Source: Paraescarpia echinospica
Lineage: Eukaryota > Annelida > Polychaeta > Sabellida > Siboglinidae
Assembly: GCA_020002185.1 (NCBI GenBank)
Contig: CM034544.1
Coordinates: 6,209,488-6,273,487 of the forward strand
Length of the DNA stretch: 64,000 bases
Reading direction: 5' to 3'
A program made the position numbers and the translations under genes. The notes under the pieces are model-generated. The model did no database searches. It had not been told where the DNA came from and worked only from the letters and a program-made list of their open reading frames with translations. Below, piece by piece: positions 25,701-35,930 of the stretch. Positions within the stretch are counted from its first letter, which is position 1. Each line of letters begins with the position of its first letter.

Positions 25701-28700
25701 TGGTAGTTTCACAGTGTGCTTTTCGGACATCTCAGCCATGCATTGAATGTTGCAGTAAAAAAACATCAGTTACGGTATACCTTCTTATAGGCACCAACTG
25801 TGCCAGTTTGGTCAAATACAGTTTATTCCTTCCTAACGTCATTGGCATGCGATCCAAAACATGCACAGTGTTATACTTTCTAATGTGATTTGTGACTTGT
25901 ATGAACGCTCTAATGTTGTCATGTGATTTGTTTTAGGTGCGCTGTGCAGCCATTTTGTCGAGTGCTATGGCTGCCGCCTGGTGTCAATGACCGGGTTTAC
26001 TATTGCGGGGCTGACGATTTTCGTTGGATCATTCGCAAATACATTGCCACTGTTGTGTGTAACGTACGCACTCACAGGTGAGGGCGCCACTGTCTCTGTA
26101 TATCTGTATTTACATCATATATATGTCATATATGGTCTGTCCTGAATGGACTGTCCTATCTGTCCTGAATGGTCTGTCCTATATATTCAGTGTGGTCTGT
26201 TCTGTGTGACGTCTCATATCTGTCCCATATAGTGTACTTGTTCTCTCTGGCTTATGTGATCTGTCCTGTGTGGTCTGTTTCAGGCTGCATAGTTGGTCTA
26301 TCCTACCTGTTCTGTATGGTCGGTCCTGAATGGTCTGTACTATATGGTCGGTCTGTTTCAGGCTGTGGAGTTGGTCTGTCCTACCTGTCCTGTATGGTAT
26401 GTCCTGTATGGTCTGTCCTGTACGGTCTGTCTGTTTCAGGTTGCGGAGTCGGTCTGTCCTATTTGTCCTGCATGGTCTGTGTGCAGCACTACTTCACGAA
26501 GCGCCGGGCCCTCGCGTCCGGAATAACGATGACGGGCTTCAGCATCAGCACCTTAGTTCTTCCGCCATTCACCAGGTGGCTACTGGACATGTATGGCTGG
26601 CGTGGCACGCTGATGATCCTCGCTGGCTTACACATAGAGGGCGTGTTTCTCTCGGCCCTGCTGCGCCCCCTACCTCACAGAATGCGCACTAGAAACCTGC
26701 CGTCAACGAAGCACAGGGACGGCCACCTGGTGGCACAGTTGTGCAAACAGTTGTTCGAGGTTTCGCTGCTGAAAGACGCGCGGTTTATGCTGTACGGTGC
26801 TGGGACGTTGTGTTCGGCGATAGGCATCGTGACGTTTTTAAATCACTTTGTAAACCGTGCTCTCAGCGTTCACATCGAGAAGTACAGCGCCACTTACCTC
26901 ATGTCCATATATGGCGTGTCGAGCTGCGTGTTCCGCGTCGCCTTTGGATTCGTCGGAAACATGCACTTCGTCAACCGGACTATAATGTACGGCGTAGGGA
27001 TATTCTCTGCGGGCGTCGTATCATGCCTGTCGTGCTTCGCCTGGGATTTCCCGTCATTCACTATCGCGTCTAGTCTGCTGGGGGTCTGTGCAGGTGAGTG
27101 GTGAAAAGTGGACATAAATACGCATCGTAAATACGCATCGTAATTGTGACCCGGTCTTAAAAGGACGTAGTCTGTTCCTAGTTTTTCATCTACTAATTAA
27201 TATAATGTTCTTAAGACAATACTAACTATGTTGAAGGTATACTGCCCACCAAATTGTGTTTAGTAAGCCCATAACAGTGGTCGCAGTTTGAAGGCACGAC
27301 CACGGGAACATGTTCAGATAGTAAACAAAACATCCAGTTTCAAAACAATTTTAGCTTTATTACAGTTAACTGCTGTACCCTTTGATATTCAACGATGCTC
27401 ACTTTCCCACGGTCAACACACGGTCCTATTCTGCACACGGAAAAATACCTGTCTATGTCATGTACCATAAATTTTTTATTTTGGCAGAAATGCATAACTT
27501 ATAATCTTATCTGTCAATCTCCAAGTTTATTTTCCTCTCCAAACAATCCAAGACTAATCAAATACACGCATTTATGAACCCATATATTAAAAAACAATAA
27601 ACAGTCTTTGCCTAAAAACTGGTTTCTTAAAATGTAGCTTTTTAAAAGTTTGTTTCAATTGTAACAAGAAGTAAAAAACTACTGAAGATAATTAAACAAA
27701 TGACGTGTCATTTTAAATCTCATGATCTGTGGTATCAAAAAGGGTACAAATTCCATTTTACATTCTGTGACTCAATCCCCCTCCGATGCGACAGGTGATA
27801 TATTTCACATGACGTTTGACACATCATTATTTAATACATAAATAATCAATATTTTACATGGACAATTGACACATGAATGTTTGACATGTAAGGAATAGAT
27901 ATTTCATGTGACATGCTACAAATTAATGAAACATTATTGGATTCAATAAGCTGACATCTTCACTTCAGCAGATGATTGAACATTGATTTGTACACAAGCT
28001 TGCTAAATTGTGCTTCTGTGATGTTTGCAGTGTTTTATTTTATTCTATGCATCTGTGTATATTAAGATACAGATAATATGTTATCGGTCATCTGTGTATA
28101 TTAAGATACAGATAATATGTTATCGGTCATCTGTGTATATTAAGATACAGATAATATGTTATCGGTCATCTGTGTATAAAGATACAGATAATATGTTATC
28201 GGTCATCTGTGTTCATTAATATACAAATAATATGTTATTGGTCATCTGTGTATATTAAGATACAGATAATATGTTATCGGTCATCTATGTATATTAAGAT
28301 ACAGATAATATGTTATCGGCCATCTGTATATATCAAGATACAGATAATATGTTATCTGTATTTTTGTTGGGGTGGAAGAACCCTTTATGTAACTGGAAAG
28401 ATTTCTGGTCTGTTCACTTTTGTATATATGAATTTATACAAATCAACAAGTTGCATAATAGATTTTATGCAATGGGCAGAGCAAGTCTTCCGCAGGCGCT
28501 GGCCTGTGTGCTTGAGCCAACGACAGCTCCTGGATTATCTCACTAGATCACATCACCCCGTAAGATAATTCACCAATCACAGCACTGGATTAGTCCAGAT
28601 GTCTTATCACTCCAGTCAAGCAGTTACCCAGTGGTAGACGTGTTATACATTCACTGATGATTTGAAATTTGTCTATTATAGAAGAAGTTATTCATTATCG

Positions 28701-31700
28701 TATTTCTATCCATTACTAAGTTGACGCTACCTTTTCTGCGTAACCCGGACCGGAGGAAGACCGTCACGATCGGCATTTCAGCTGAGTATCGTTCGTTTAT
28801 TTCTCATTCCTTTGTGCTAGTGCGTACATCTGTCAACCGTTAACATTTGTAAAGTTTGTTATGATCAGATCAGCAGTTATCTCGCATCGCCATCGGCCTT
28901 CAATCATGTCGTCAAATCCTGATCTTAATATTGTAATCCTGGGGCATAGTCACGCCTATTGCCGGTTAGGCGAGTTTGTTGAATCCGCGGGATTGTTGAC
29001 AGATTTCGTTAAACTAGTTCACAAATGTAATGTTTCGTTTATCATACTTGATGGGTCGCCGTGGTGCTCGCGTGAGTACATTCCGCGAGCCTACGCCGCG
29101 GTACTGGCACGTATAGCGGCTAACCCTCCCGATGTGATCATAACTATTCTAGGAGGTAATGACTTCTATTCCAAATTTTCCACGTCCCCTAAAGAAGTCG
29201 GGTCAAGTCTCTGTGTACTCGCCAGATAATTTTTGGCCATGGGAGTTCGCCAAGTGTGTCTGCCAAATCGAGCGCCAAAATAACTGGCGCCATTTTTATT
29301 TCCCAACGTGAGCGGATCGGGTGCTTTCGGCAAATTCCGTACTGCAGGCCGAATGTGGTGATTGCCACGGGCTGTTCTACTGGAGGCACACATCCCCCTG
29401 GAATAGCCCGGCTCAAGTGTTCCGTCCGGACGGCGTTCATTTGTCAGAAATAAGCAATTACCGGCTTTTCCGTAGTATACGCGGCACTATTTTCAAAGCT
29501 GTCAGTTGATCGATTATCCGGTAACTGACGTTTAAGTCTGACGTGTGACTTGAGGGCAGTGTTTCCAACAATTAATAATTTGATTGGCAGTAGCCAATGG
29601 TCTATGCATGTGTGCGTACTAGTAAAGTAATTTCTGAGGGCGGTGTTCCCAACAAATAATATCTTAATAGCCAATGCACATATATAGGTATATATAATGC
29701 ATAGGAGTAATCCTTGAGGGTAGTGTTCCTGACAGTTAATATTTTATTAGCAGTAGCCAATGGTCTATGAATACGTGCGTAAAGTAATTCGTGAGGACTG
29801 TGTTCCTAACAAATAATATCTTAATAGCCAATGCACGTTATATGTGTATATTGTATGTAATGTGTATGTATAATAATAAATGTATGTATACAGCATTAAT
29901 TTTTGGGTGCAACTAATACAATTTTTTTGGTGATAGCCTACATTAGTGTACACGGTTACGTAGTATTTCATTGGCATGGTACATACAGTTTTTATGAAAA
30001 AAGGGAGGAAACTTACCCAATTTACTCGATACTGCTTTGTGCAACTTTGATTGTCACAGATGCCTCCCACTAAGAGACCACACATATTGACAGTTCATAT
30101 GGACTTATCATGGCCGTTCGCCACTTATTAATTGTTTGTCTATTGGCCATTCGTCATCAGTACTTTACCAATAATAATGATAAATTAAAATACTAAAAAA
30201 TATATATAAAAAATTACTGCCATGCGTTGCTGGAGGCATGTGAAATAATATGATTACCGCCATGCGTTGCTGGAGGCATGTGAAATAATATGATTACTGC
30301 CATGCGTTACTGGAAGCATGTGAAATAATATGATTACTGCCATGCGTTGCTGGAGGCATGTGAAATAATATGATTACTGCCATGCATTACTGGAGGCATG
30401 TGAAATAATATGATTACTGCCATGCGTTGCTGGAGGCATGTGAAATAATATGATTACTGCCATGCGTTACTGGAGGCATGTGAAATAATATGATTACCGC
30501 CATGCGTTACTGGAGGCATGTGAAATAATATGATTACCACCATGCGTTACTGGAGGCATGTGAAATAATATGATTACCGCCATGCGTTACTGGAGGCATG
30601 TGAAATAATATGATTACTGCCATGCGTTACTGGAGGCATGTGAAATAATATGATTACTGCCATGCGTTACTGGAGGCATGTGAAATAATATGATTACTGC
30701 CATGCGTTGCTGGAGGCATGTGAAATAATATGATTACTGCCATGCGTTACTGGAGGCATGTGAAATAATATGATTACTGCCATGCGTTACTGGAGGCATG
30801 TGAAATAATATGATTACTGCCATGCGTTATTGGAGGCATGTGAAATAATATGATTACCGCCATGTGTTACTGGAGGCATGTGAAATAATATGATTACCGC
30901 CATGCGTTGCTGGAGGCATGTGAAATAATATGATTACCGCCATGCGTTGCTGGAGGCATGTGAAATAATATGATTACTGCCATGCGTTACTGGAGGCATG
31001 TGAAATAATATGATTACCGCCATGCGTTACTGGAGGCATGTGAAATAATATGATTACTGCCATGCGTTGCTGGAGGCATGTAAAATAATATGATTACTGC
31101 CATGCGTTACTGGAGGCATGTGAAATAATATGATTACTGCCATGTGTTGCTGGAGGCATGTGAAATAATGTGGTTAAAGATAAAGCTTGCTTATTGATCC
31201 TCACACAGAAATGGTGTTTCTGTCAGCGCAACACATACAGTTACAAATATAAACATGAAATATCACATTGTACAGAGTACAGACACCAACTCACACATTT
31301 ATTACCGCCATGCGTTTAGTTGGTGTCATTGCCAGACATGGTTAATATGTTTGACAAGTGTTACCAGTACAACATTGTTAATTATCGTGCCTGTCATTGG
31401 GAGTGAGTTTCTCTGTAGTTCGAGTACTGTTCTGTTGTGCATTTATTGTTGTAGAATTTCTCCTGAAATTCATCCTTGGGTCAGCCAACATCCGAGTCAG
31501 AGGCAGGATCGGTTACACTCGACAGTTATACTCTTGGACAAGTTAGGCTGCCTGGCAGGCCCATTGGCATATCGCTGCTGCGACAACAAGGGCTCCTCCA
31601 TCTGAGCCAGTGAATGCTCGACACAGGAGCCATGACAGTACACTCAGACTCCAGGTGGTGGTGGACAGTTAGTCGAATGCAGGGATATATTGGCATTTGT

Positions 31701-34700
31701 TGGAGCAGGATATCGAACACTCTATAGCATCTTTTGAAAAGCTGCTGCACAGGACACATGCTTTTGTAACAGCAATCCTTCCTGCTACATCTATGGCACC
31801 TGCACGTGGTTTCAGTCCGGCAACGGACACTTGACTGGAGGTGGGGCAGTACCAATGCGACGCCTTAACCAAGGGTAGATACAACATGTTTTATGTTACA
31901 GGTGCAGGACTTTAGCTATGCAACGCAGGGCCTATGATCAGACATTGGGTAACAATATAGGTAATGGTAATTTTAATAGGTAATAGATCGTTTCCTGTGT
32001 CATAGCAATGGATGAGCCTTTATCAAAAGTAATAGTAGTAGATCCAAAAATAATCGATAATAGTTTAATTACCCTTTTTGTTACATCTATTGCTGCAAAT
32101 GCAAAAAAAATGTATATATATATATATTTTGGTTTGTTTGCACGTTATTCCAACCGTGTATGTGTTAACAGCAAGGTATGTGTACACAATGTACAACTGT
32201 GTATGTGGTAACAGCAAGGTATGTGTACACAATGTACAACTGTGTATGTGGTATGTGTACAGCAAGTGTATGTGTAACACAAGGTATGTGTACACAATGT
32301 ACAACTGTGTATGTGGTAACAGCAAGGTATGTGTACACAATGTACAACTGTGTATGTGGTAACAGCAAGGTATGTGTACACAATGTACAACTGTGTATGT
32401 GGTAACAGAAAGGTATGTGTACACAATGTACAACTGTGTATGTGGTAACAGCAAGGTATGTGTACACAATGTACAACTGTGTATGTGGTACAGCAAGGTA
32501 TGTGTACACAATGTACAACTGTGTATGTGGTACAGCAAGGTATGTGTACACAATGTACAACTGTGTATGTGGTACCAGCAAGGTATGTGTACACAATGTA
32601 CACACAATTACTGAACCTGTATTTACATAACAGGAGAAGATCAGTGTGCTAATAATTTGATAGTTTCAGCGAATATCTGCTCGGTGAAAGATTAACAAGC
32701 CAGTAACTAATTGTTGGGATACACCATTGGAGAGGCTAATAATGGCTTCAGCACGTTCCTAACTTACACAACAGAAGCTGCATCCTGGTGTTGAATTCAA
32801 GGAAGTTCATCACACCCTATCATAGGTCGTTTTGAGTCACACACAAGAACCGGCCAACAAGAATCCGTCAATTTGACAGTCTAGTAACAGTAATAAATAT
32901 CACTGTAAAAGTTTGGTTTTAATGTAATAGTAATATTCAGAAATACTACATAGTTTGTAATAGAACCCAAGCCTGCTTATTATATCACAAGTATGTTAGG
33001 CGCTCTGTCCCAAGGGTGTCAAACCTCAGTATTAGCTTTCTGGTGACCTTATTACAGTGTCCTTTGGTCGTTTTAAAAACAGTGCACGACAAGGCCCACA
33101 GTCTATGCTGGAGAGGGGTGAATGTTTACAAGGTTCTGTCATTCACCAAGCACCAGTGTTAAGGGAATTTATTCATGCTAGGGGGCCAGTACAGGGTATC
33201 CTGTTTGCGTACCCTACCCGGGTGGTTCGCCTATGCTGTGGAGTGAATTTGAATTGTCCCTTAAACGGCTCCTCAGCTTTTGTGGCTATCTAAATAGTTC
33301 ATTTAAAGGTCACAGTTGTTACATTGATGCAGCTACAGCAATAGCCTTGAGAGGGGAACCAAGGAATACGTAGGATGCATTCCGGAGATACATCCACATT
33401 TCTCAAGCTGTTTAGGCCAAATTGTTTGATAGTTTGTTTAATGCGGTGGGGTGGTCACAGTGGTTTGGGTGACCTTGTGGCGAATTAGCCCCACCTTGCT
33501 AAGTAGAAGTTGTATTTTTGGTGGGGAATGTATGTATTCTTGACATCTTATGTTTATACATGTAGTGGTTTTTAATCCATTACAAGGTAGAGACGAATCA
33601 TGTATATTGTTATTGTCAAGATTGTAGGAATGTGGGATCTGAGAAACCGGAAGGGTGACACTGTACAAGGGTTCAGTGTTGTATCAGGTTTGGATTTTAG
33701 AGCTCACATTCCTACTAATGTCATTCCCAAACTGGCTGCACGATAAGCGGTCCAACTTCAATAAATAAACGTCATTCATTTGGCCAATTTCAATTCTCTG
33801 CTACATTGGACTTGTGTTGTTTATTGCATAAAAACAAATATATAAATTCATATTCAGTTGGGATATGCAGTTTTTTACAACTGCGAAACAAACTCATACA
33901 CGTACAGTACAAAGTTCTACAAATTTGTCAGTCCACAAAATTACCTGTGTCCAAGCTAGCTAGTTCGTGTTTCGTGACCACAGGATGAAAAATTGTGCGG
34001 AAAATTTGCAAGTTGCCAAAAATATAGTTGAAAACTGGCTAAAATGTGTTTTCATCCAGTTTTGTACAGTTCTACGTAGTATGACAATTGGATGAAATGT
34101 CTGAAAACATGTTTGCAATAACAATATATCAAGCGCAAAGCTGACATCGTTAATGTGCGTTATTCTCGCAGCCTGTTCGGCCAGCGTCCAGATCCCTGCC
34201 CTGGTGGACATGCTGGGAATTAGTAGAATTGCTCGCAGTGCTGGGCTCCTGCAAATATTCAACGGCATCGGCGGACTCCTAGCTACACCCGTAGCAGGTA
34301 AGATACACGTATAACTAAACCTCATAGCAGGTAAGATACTACAGCTATGCCAATAGCAGGTAAGATACTATAGCAACGCCCATAGCAGGTAAGATACTAT
34401 AGCTACACTCGTAGCAGGTAAGATACTATAACAACCCCCATAGCAGGTAAGACAGTATATAGCTACATCCATAGCAGGTAGGATACTTTAGCTACATCCA
34501 TAGCAGGTAAGATACTATAGCTACACCCATAGCAGGTAAGATACTATAGCAACCCCCGTAGCAGGTAAGACAGTATATAGCTATATCCATAGCAGGTAGG
34601 ATACTTTAGCTACTCCGACAGAGTAGTTGTTAGGTGCCATGATTATGCGTGCACAATGCCTACCTGGTAATGTAATGATATGATTTTTTCAACATTTTAG

Positions 34701-35818
34701 TTTATACTACTGTTGTCTACTTGTAATGGTTAACTACTTGTGGAATTACAATGTTTTACTTGCTGGTTGGTCCGGCTTGTAGTACAAGTATATATCTACT
34801 TGCGGGAAAGATGTCTATATTTGTAGGTTGGCATACTTTCAGTACAAGTATATACCTACTTGTGAGACAAATGGATATACTTGTAGTTTGACATACTTGC
34901 AGTAAAAGTATCTGTAGTCATTTGTGAGTTGACATTCTTTCAGCTGGTACAAGTATATCTACTTGTGGAACAAATGCATATACTTGCTGGTTGTCTCTAC
35001 TTGTAATACAAGTACCAAATATAATAAATATTTATATAACGCCCGATCAACTGAAATTGCTCTCATGTGCTTTACATAAATAAAATATGCAACATTAAAA
35101 AGTTCTTATATAGCGCAGTATCCAGTCCTTCAAACTGCTCAAAGTGCTTTACACTTTAATCCCTGGCAGACCTGTTCAATCGAACACCATCTCAACTTCT
35201 CTGGGAAGCATTCAGGTGCGCTGCAATTAATGCACAAAGACTATTCGTACACAAATATCCACCACTGTCTATAGTCAGGTACTCATTCATACAGCTGATT
35301 GAACCGAAGCAATGTAGAGTAAACGAACTTGCCCAAGATTTGACACGGCCGCACAGGATTCGAACCCGGGTTCTCTCAGTCGAGAGTCTGAAGCAATTAC
35401 TGCTGCACTACTGGTCTCCACATTATGTGTAGTGGATCTACTTGTATGTTTACACTTACAAGTAAGATCTACTTGCAGTACAAGTATATCTACTTGTGGA
35501 ACAAATGTTTATACCAATAGGTCAGCCTGCATTTTTTCTCATAAAATTCTGTACATGTGGAACAAAATGTTAAATACTTTCATCTTGGCCTACTTGCAGT
35601 ACATGTCAGTCTACTTGCAAATATCTGTTCTACTTGTAGGCTGGCTGTACGACTGGACGAAAGACTACAGAGTGCCTTACTATGTGATGGGCATTGTCGA
35701 GGCACTAGGTGGCGCCACTGTTCTCACCATTCCGTTCCTGACAGCGCGCCAGTATCGCAGTGAGAAATCAACGGACCAATCAGAGATGCAGACAACACAG
35801 CTGAATGAAGCTGCATAG
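19380..35818 (+). CDS. SLC16/MCT-like monocarboxylate transporter (gene span, 5 coding exons)
   Basis: Joined exons 19380-19782, 25937-26077, 26440-27093, 34172-34297 and 35640-35818 give 1503 nt, 500 residues plus TAG. All four junctions are GT..AG and phase 1. The protein has a ~75-residue cytosolic N-tail, the SLC16 signature DGGWGW (residues 77-82) opening TM1, a second family motif YFTKRRALASG after TM4, TM1-6, a short central loop (~50 residues, shorter than in many MCTs), TM7-12 and a ~30-residue C-tail. The family moves monocarboxylates or related small acids, often proton-linked, across the plasma membrane; some members carry amino acids, thyroid hormone or creatine. I cannot assign the subtype or substrate. 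Length fits the family (about 430-520). 5' UTR exons and promoter lie upstream and were not located. Confidence 0.93.
20552..20826 (-). pseudogene. Non-LTR reverse transcriptase fragment (RT core)
   Basis: On the minus strand one frame reads LLQGENLSPLLFAIYLNDFE, the fingers/palm block typical of non-LTR retrotransposons. After a frameshift near 20745 the next frame reads FLQMYVLLYADDT, with the catalytic YADD box. The two blocks are in the right order and spacing for an RT palm domain. No endonuclease, start or 3' end is seen, so this is a short dead relic inside the repetitive element of intron 1. Confidence 0.8.
21269..21295. repeat. 27-bp near-perfect palindrome
   Basis: gccgggcagaaac and its exact complement are separated by one base, giving a 13-bp GC-rich stem in an AT-rich setting. 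It lies within the decayed element of intron 1. Function unknown. Confidence 0.85.
22736..25936. other. Rest of transporter intron 1, no gene recognised
   Basis: Contains a C-rich tandem repeat (23470-23585) and TA microsatellites (about 23630-23720). The interval 24140-25390 is locally richer in CpG, but short frames in it have no recognisable domain. It ends at the acceptor tgttttag of exon 2. Confidence 0.5.
23470..23585 (+). repeat. C-rich tandem repeat, about 37-bp period, 3 copies
   Basis: Copies of aacctccaactgcaccccc and gaggctcac(g/a)aaaa follow each other three times. Related to the 36-bp repeat at 427-515. Reading it as protein gives the artificial phrase PPLEAHKN. Confidence 0.6.
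25937..26077 (+). CDS. SLC16-like transporter, coding exon 2
   Basis: 141 nt, phase 1 at both ends, between acceptor ttttag and donor cacag|gtgagg. It encodes the end of TM2, the basic loop FVECYGCRLV (the TM2-TM3 'GCR' element usual in MCTs), TM3 and the start of TM4, ending YALTG. Confidence 0.93.
26130..26439 (+). repeat. Degenerate repeat built from the start of exon 3, with two extra 3' splice sites
   Basis: The block ctgtttcag|gctgtggagt plus about 45 following bases occurs three times at exact 78-bp spacing: exon-like starts at 26284, 26362 and the real one at 26440. Upstream, looser copies of gtctgtcctgtatggt fill 26130-26280. Because 78 is a multiple of 3, the frame of exon 3 stays open back through both extra copies. 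The 26440 start is chosen because it gives the expected MCT length in TM4. Confidence 0.85.
26440..27093 (+). CDS. SLC16-like transporter, coding exon 3 (main exon)
   Basis: 654 nt, phase 1 in and out. It encodes the rest of TM4 (CGVGLSYLSCMVCV), the conserved cytosolic motif HYFTKRRALASG, TM5, the DMYGWRGTLMI loop and TM6, a short basic central loop (RMRTRN...KHRDG), TM7 beginning RFMLYGAG, TM8, TM9 and the start of TM10, ending LGVCAG at donor gcag|gtgagtgg. An open frame extends in from 26169, but that upstream part is intronic repeat. Confidence 0.94.
27165..27790 (+). repeat. Dispersed non-coding repeat family, copy 1
   Basis: The block 27180-27310 (gttcttaagacaatactaac, caaattgtgtttagtaa, gaaggcacgaccacggg) recurs reverse-complemented at 45500-45620. 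The block 27460-27790 (ttttattttggcagaaatgc, aaactactgaagat) recurs at 38345-38540. Shared order across sites suggests one mobile or formerly mobile element without a visible ORF. Confidence 0.65.
28035..28360 (+). repeat. 39-bp minisatellite, about 8 copies
   Basis: Units of catctgtgtatattaagata followed by cagataatatgttatcggt, period 39, one unit shortened by four bases. It lies in transporter intron 3. As 39 is a multiple of 3 it gives an artificial repeat peptide. Confidence 0.93.
28861..29509 (+). pseudogene. Broken SGNH-hydrolase-like ORF (intronless)
   Basis: The first frame (28861-29229) has NIVILGHSHA (block I, GHS in place of GDS, nucleophile Ser), a DGSPWCS stretch and ITILGGNDF (block III, GxND). 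An in-frame TAA ends it at 29227, but the same frame continues FLAMGVRQVCLPN to a second stop. After a frameshift near 29320-29350 another frame ends PDGVHLSEISNYRLF (block V, Asp and His). All catalytic blocks are thus present across the breaks. Such single-exon SGNH ORFs often accompany mobile elements in marine invertebrates; I infer a dead element passenger in transporter intron 3. The start could instead be the Met at residue 16. Confidence 0.75.
29545..29840 (+). repeat. Diverged tandem repeat just downstream of the SGNH relic
   Basis: The phrases gtgttcc(c/t)aacaaataatatc and ttaatagccaatgca, and ttgagggcagtgtt and cagtagccaatggtctatg, alternate over two rounds with a period of about 190 bp. 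Copies are moderately diverged. Confidence 0.6.
30217..31178 (+). repeat. 40-bp minisatellite, 24 copies
   Basis: Units tgattactgccatgcgttgc followed by tggaggcatgtgaaataata, exact period 40 throughout. Variants are limited to C/T and G/A changes (actgc/accgc, gttgc/gttac). A half-unit ttaccgccatgcgttt stands alone at 31302. Each unit has a short catgc...gcatg hairpin. Very homogeneous, so recent. It lies in transporter intron 3. Confidence 0.96.
31190..32145. other. Transporter intron 3, unclassified stretch
   Basis: Short frames on both strands at 31255-31890 look like decayed coding sequence of an unrecognised element, but no motif could be named. I see no exon of the transporter here. 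Confidence 0.35.
32150..32610 (+). repeat. 43-bp minisatellite, about 10 copies
   Basis: Units of aacagcaaggtatgtgtaca followed by caatgtacaactgtgtatgtggt. Period is 43 with a few 41-42-bp variants (loss of aa before cagcaagg). Five overlapping false frames arise from it. It lies in transporter intron 3. Confidence 0.94.
32611..34171. other. End of transporter intron 3, nothing recognised
   Basis: No repeat or frame of note. The acceptor tattctcgcag precedes exon 4. A minus-strand 121-codon frame at 33960-34325 is the shadow of exon 4. Confidence 0.45.
34172..34297 (+). CDS. SLC16-like transporter, coding exon 4
   Basis: 126 nt, phase 1 at both ends. It encodes the end of TM10 (SASVQIPALVDMLGI), the loop RIARSAG and TM11 with the family-typical LLQIFNGIGGLLATPVAG. 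The donor is gtagcag|gtaagat, a near-perfect 5' splice site. Confidence 0.93.
34298..34612 (+). repeat. 29-bp minisatellite made of the exon 4 donor junction, 10 extra copies
   Basis: Each unit repeats the last ~16 exon bases and the first intron bases: agctacacccatagcag|gta. Extra donor-like junctions end at 34330, 34359, 34388, 34417, 34446, 34477, 34506, 34535, 34564 and 34595, eight with GTAA and two with GTAG. Spacing is mostly 29, not a multiple of 3. Use of the first one would add a TAA within six codons. Confidence 0.92.
34740..35000 (+). repeat. Diverged repeat of the tacttgtagtacaagtata type, part 1
   Basis: Phrases ctacttgtgg, acttgtag, cagtacaagtatat and ttggcatacttt recur every 40-60 bp. 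A second block (35440-35640) continues into the acceptor of exon 5; the two blocks are split by a SINE at 35101-35420. Confidence 0.7.
35101..35420 (-). mobile_element. tRNA-derived SINE, full-length copy B
   Basis: On the minus strand the head is ggagaccagtagtgcagcag, with an intact B box in cccgggttcgaatcctgtgc, then the body ttgggcaagttcg, and the tail gcgctatataagaact at 35101. It interrupts the tacttgtag repeat of transporter intron 4, so it inserted after that repeat formed. Confidence 0.85.
35440..35639 (+). repeat. Diverged tacttgtag repeat, part 2, ending in the exon 5 acceptor
   Basis: Same family as 34740-35000. The 3' splice site of exon 5, ctacttgtag|gctggctg, is itself a repeat member: intronic copies read ttgtaggttggc and cttgctggttg. 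Confidence 0.6.
35640..35818 (+). CDS. SLC16-like transporter, coding exon 5 (terminal)
   Basis: 179 nt including TAG (35816-35818), phase 1 acceptor. It begins GWLYDWTKDYRVPYY, the family-typical PxAGWLYD loop after TM11 completed across the junction, then TM12 (VMGIVEALGGATVLTIPFL) and a polar C-tail rich in Gln, Ser, Thr and Glu ending NEAA. No obvious PDZ ligand. Confidence 0.93.
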
Positions 35819-35820
35819 CG

Positions 35821-35930
35821 GCAGATTAATGGCGGAGTAGAGGTGGAATAATGATGGAGTAGAGGTGGAGTAATGGTGGAGTAGAGGCGGAGTAATGGTG
35901 GAGTAGAGGCGGAGTAATGGAGGAGTAGGA
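35821..35930 (+). repeat. 22-bp repeat in the transporter 3' UTR
   Basis: Units of tggagtagaggcggagtaatgg start about 10 bases after the stop codon and run for about five copies with small changes. Confidence 0.85.

Noticed and set aside
26169..26439. Start of the transporter main exon at 26169
   Set aside because: This part is intronic repeat; the acceptor at 26439 gives the expected TM4 and phase 1 junction.
28025..28568. Frames rich in SVYIKIQIICYR
   Set aside because: Translation of the 39-bp minisatellite.
30217..31178. CRISPR-like array
   Set aside because: Units are contiguous tandem repeats without unique spacers, in animal DNA.
31255..31887. Possible transposase-like coding remnant
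   Set aside because: Several short frames on both strands, no catalytic motif that I could identify.
32065..32630. Long Cys/His/Thr-rich frames on both strands
   Set aside because: Products of the 43-bp minisatellite, open in several frames at once.
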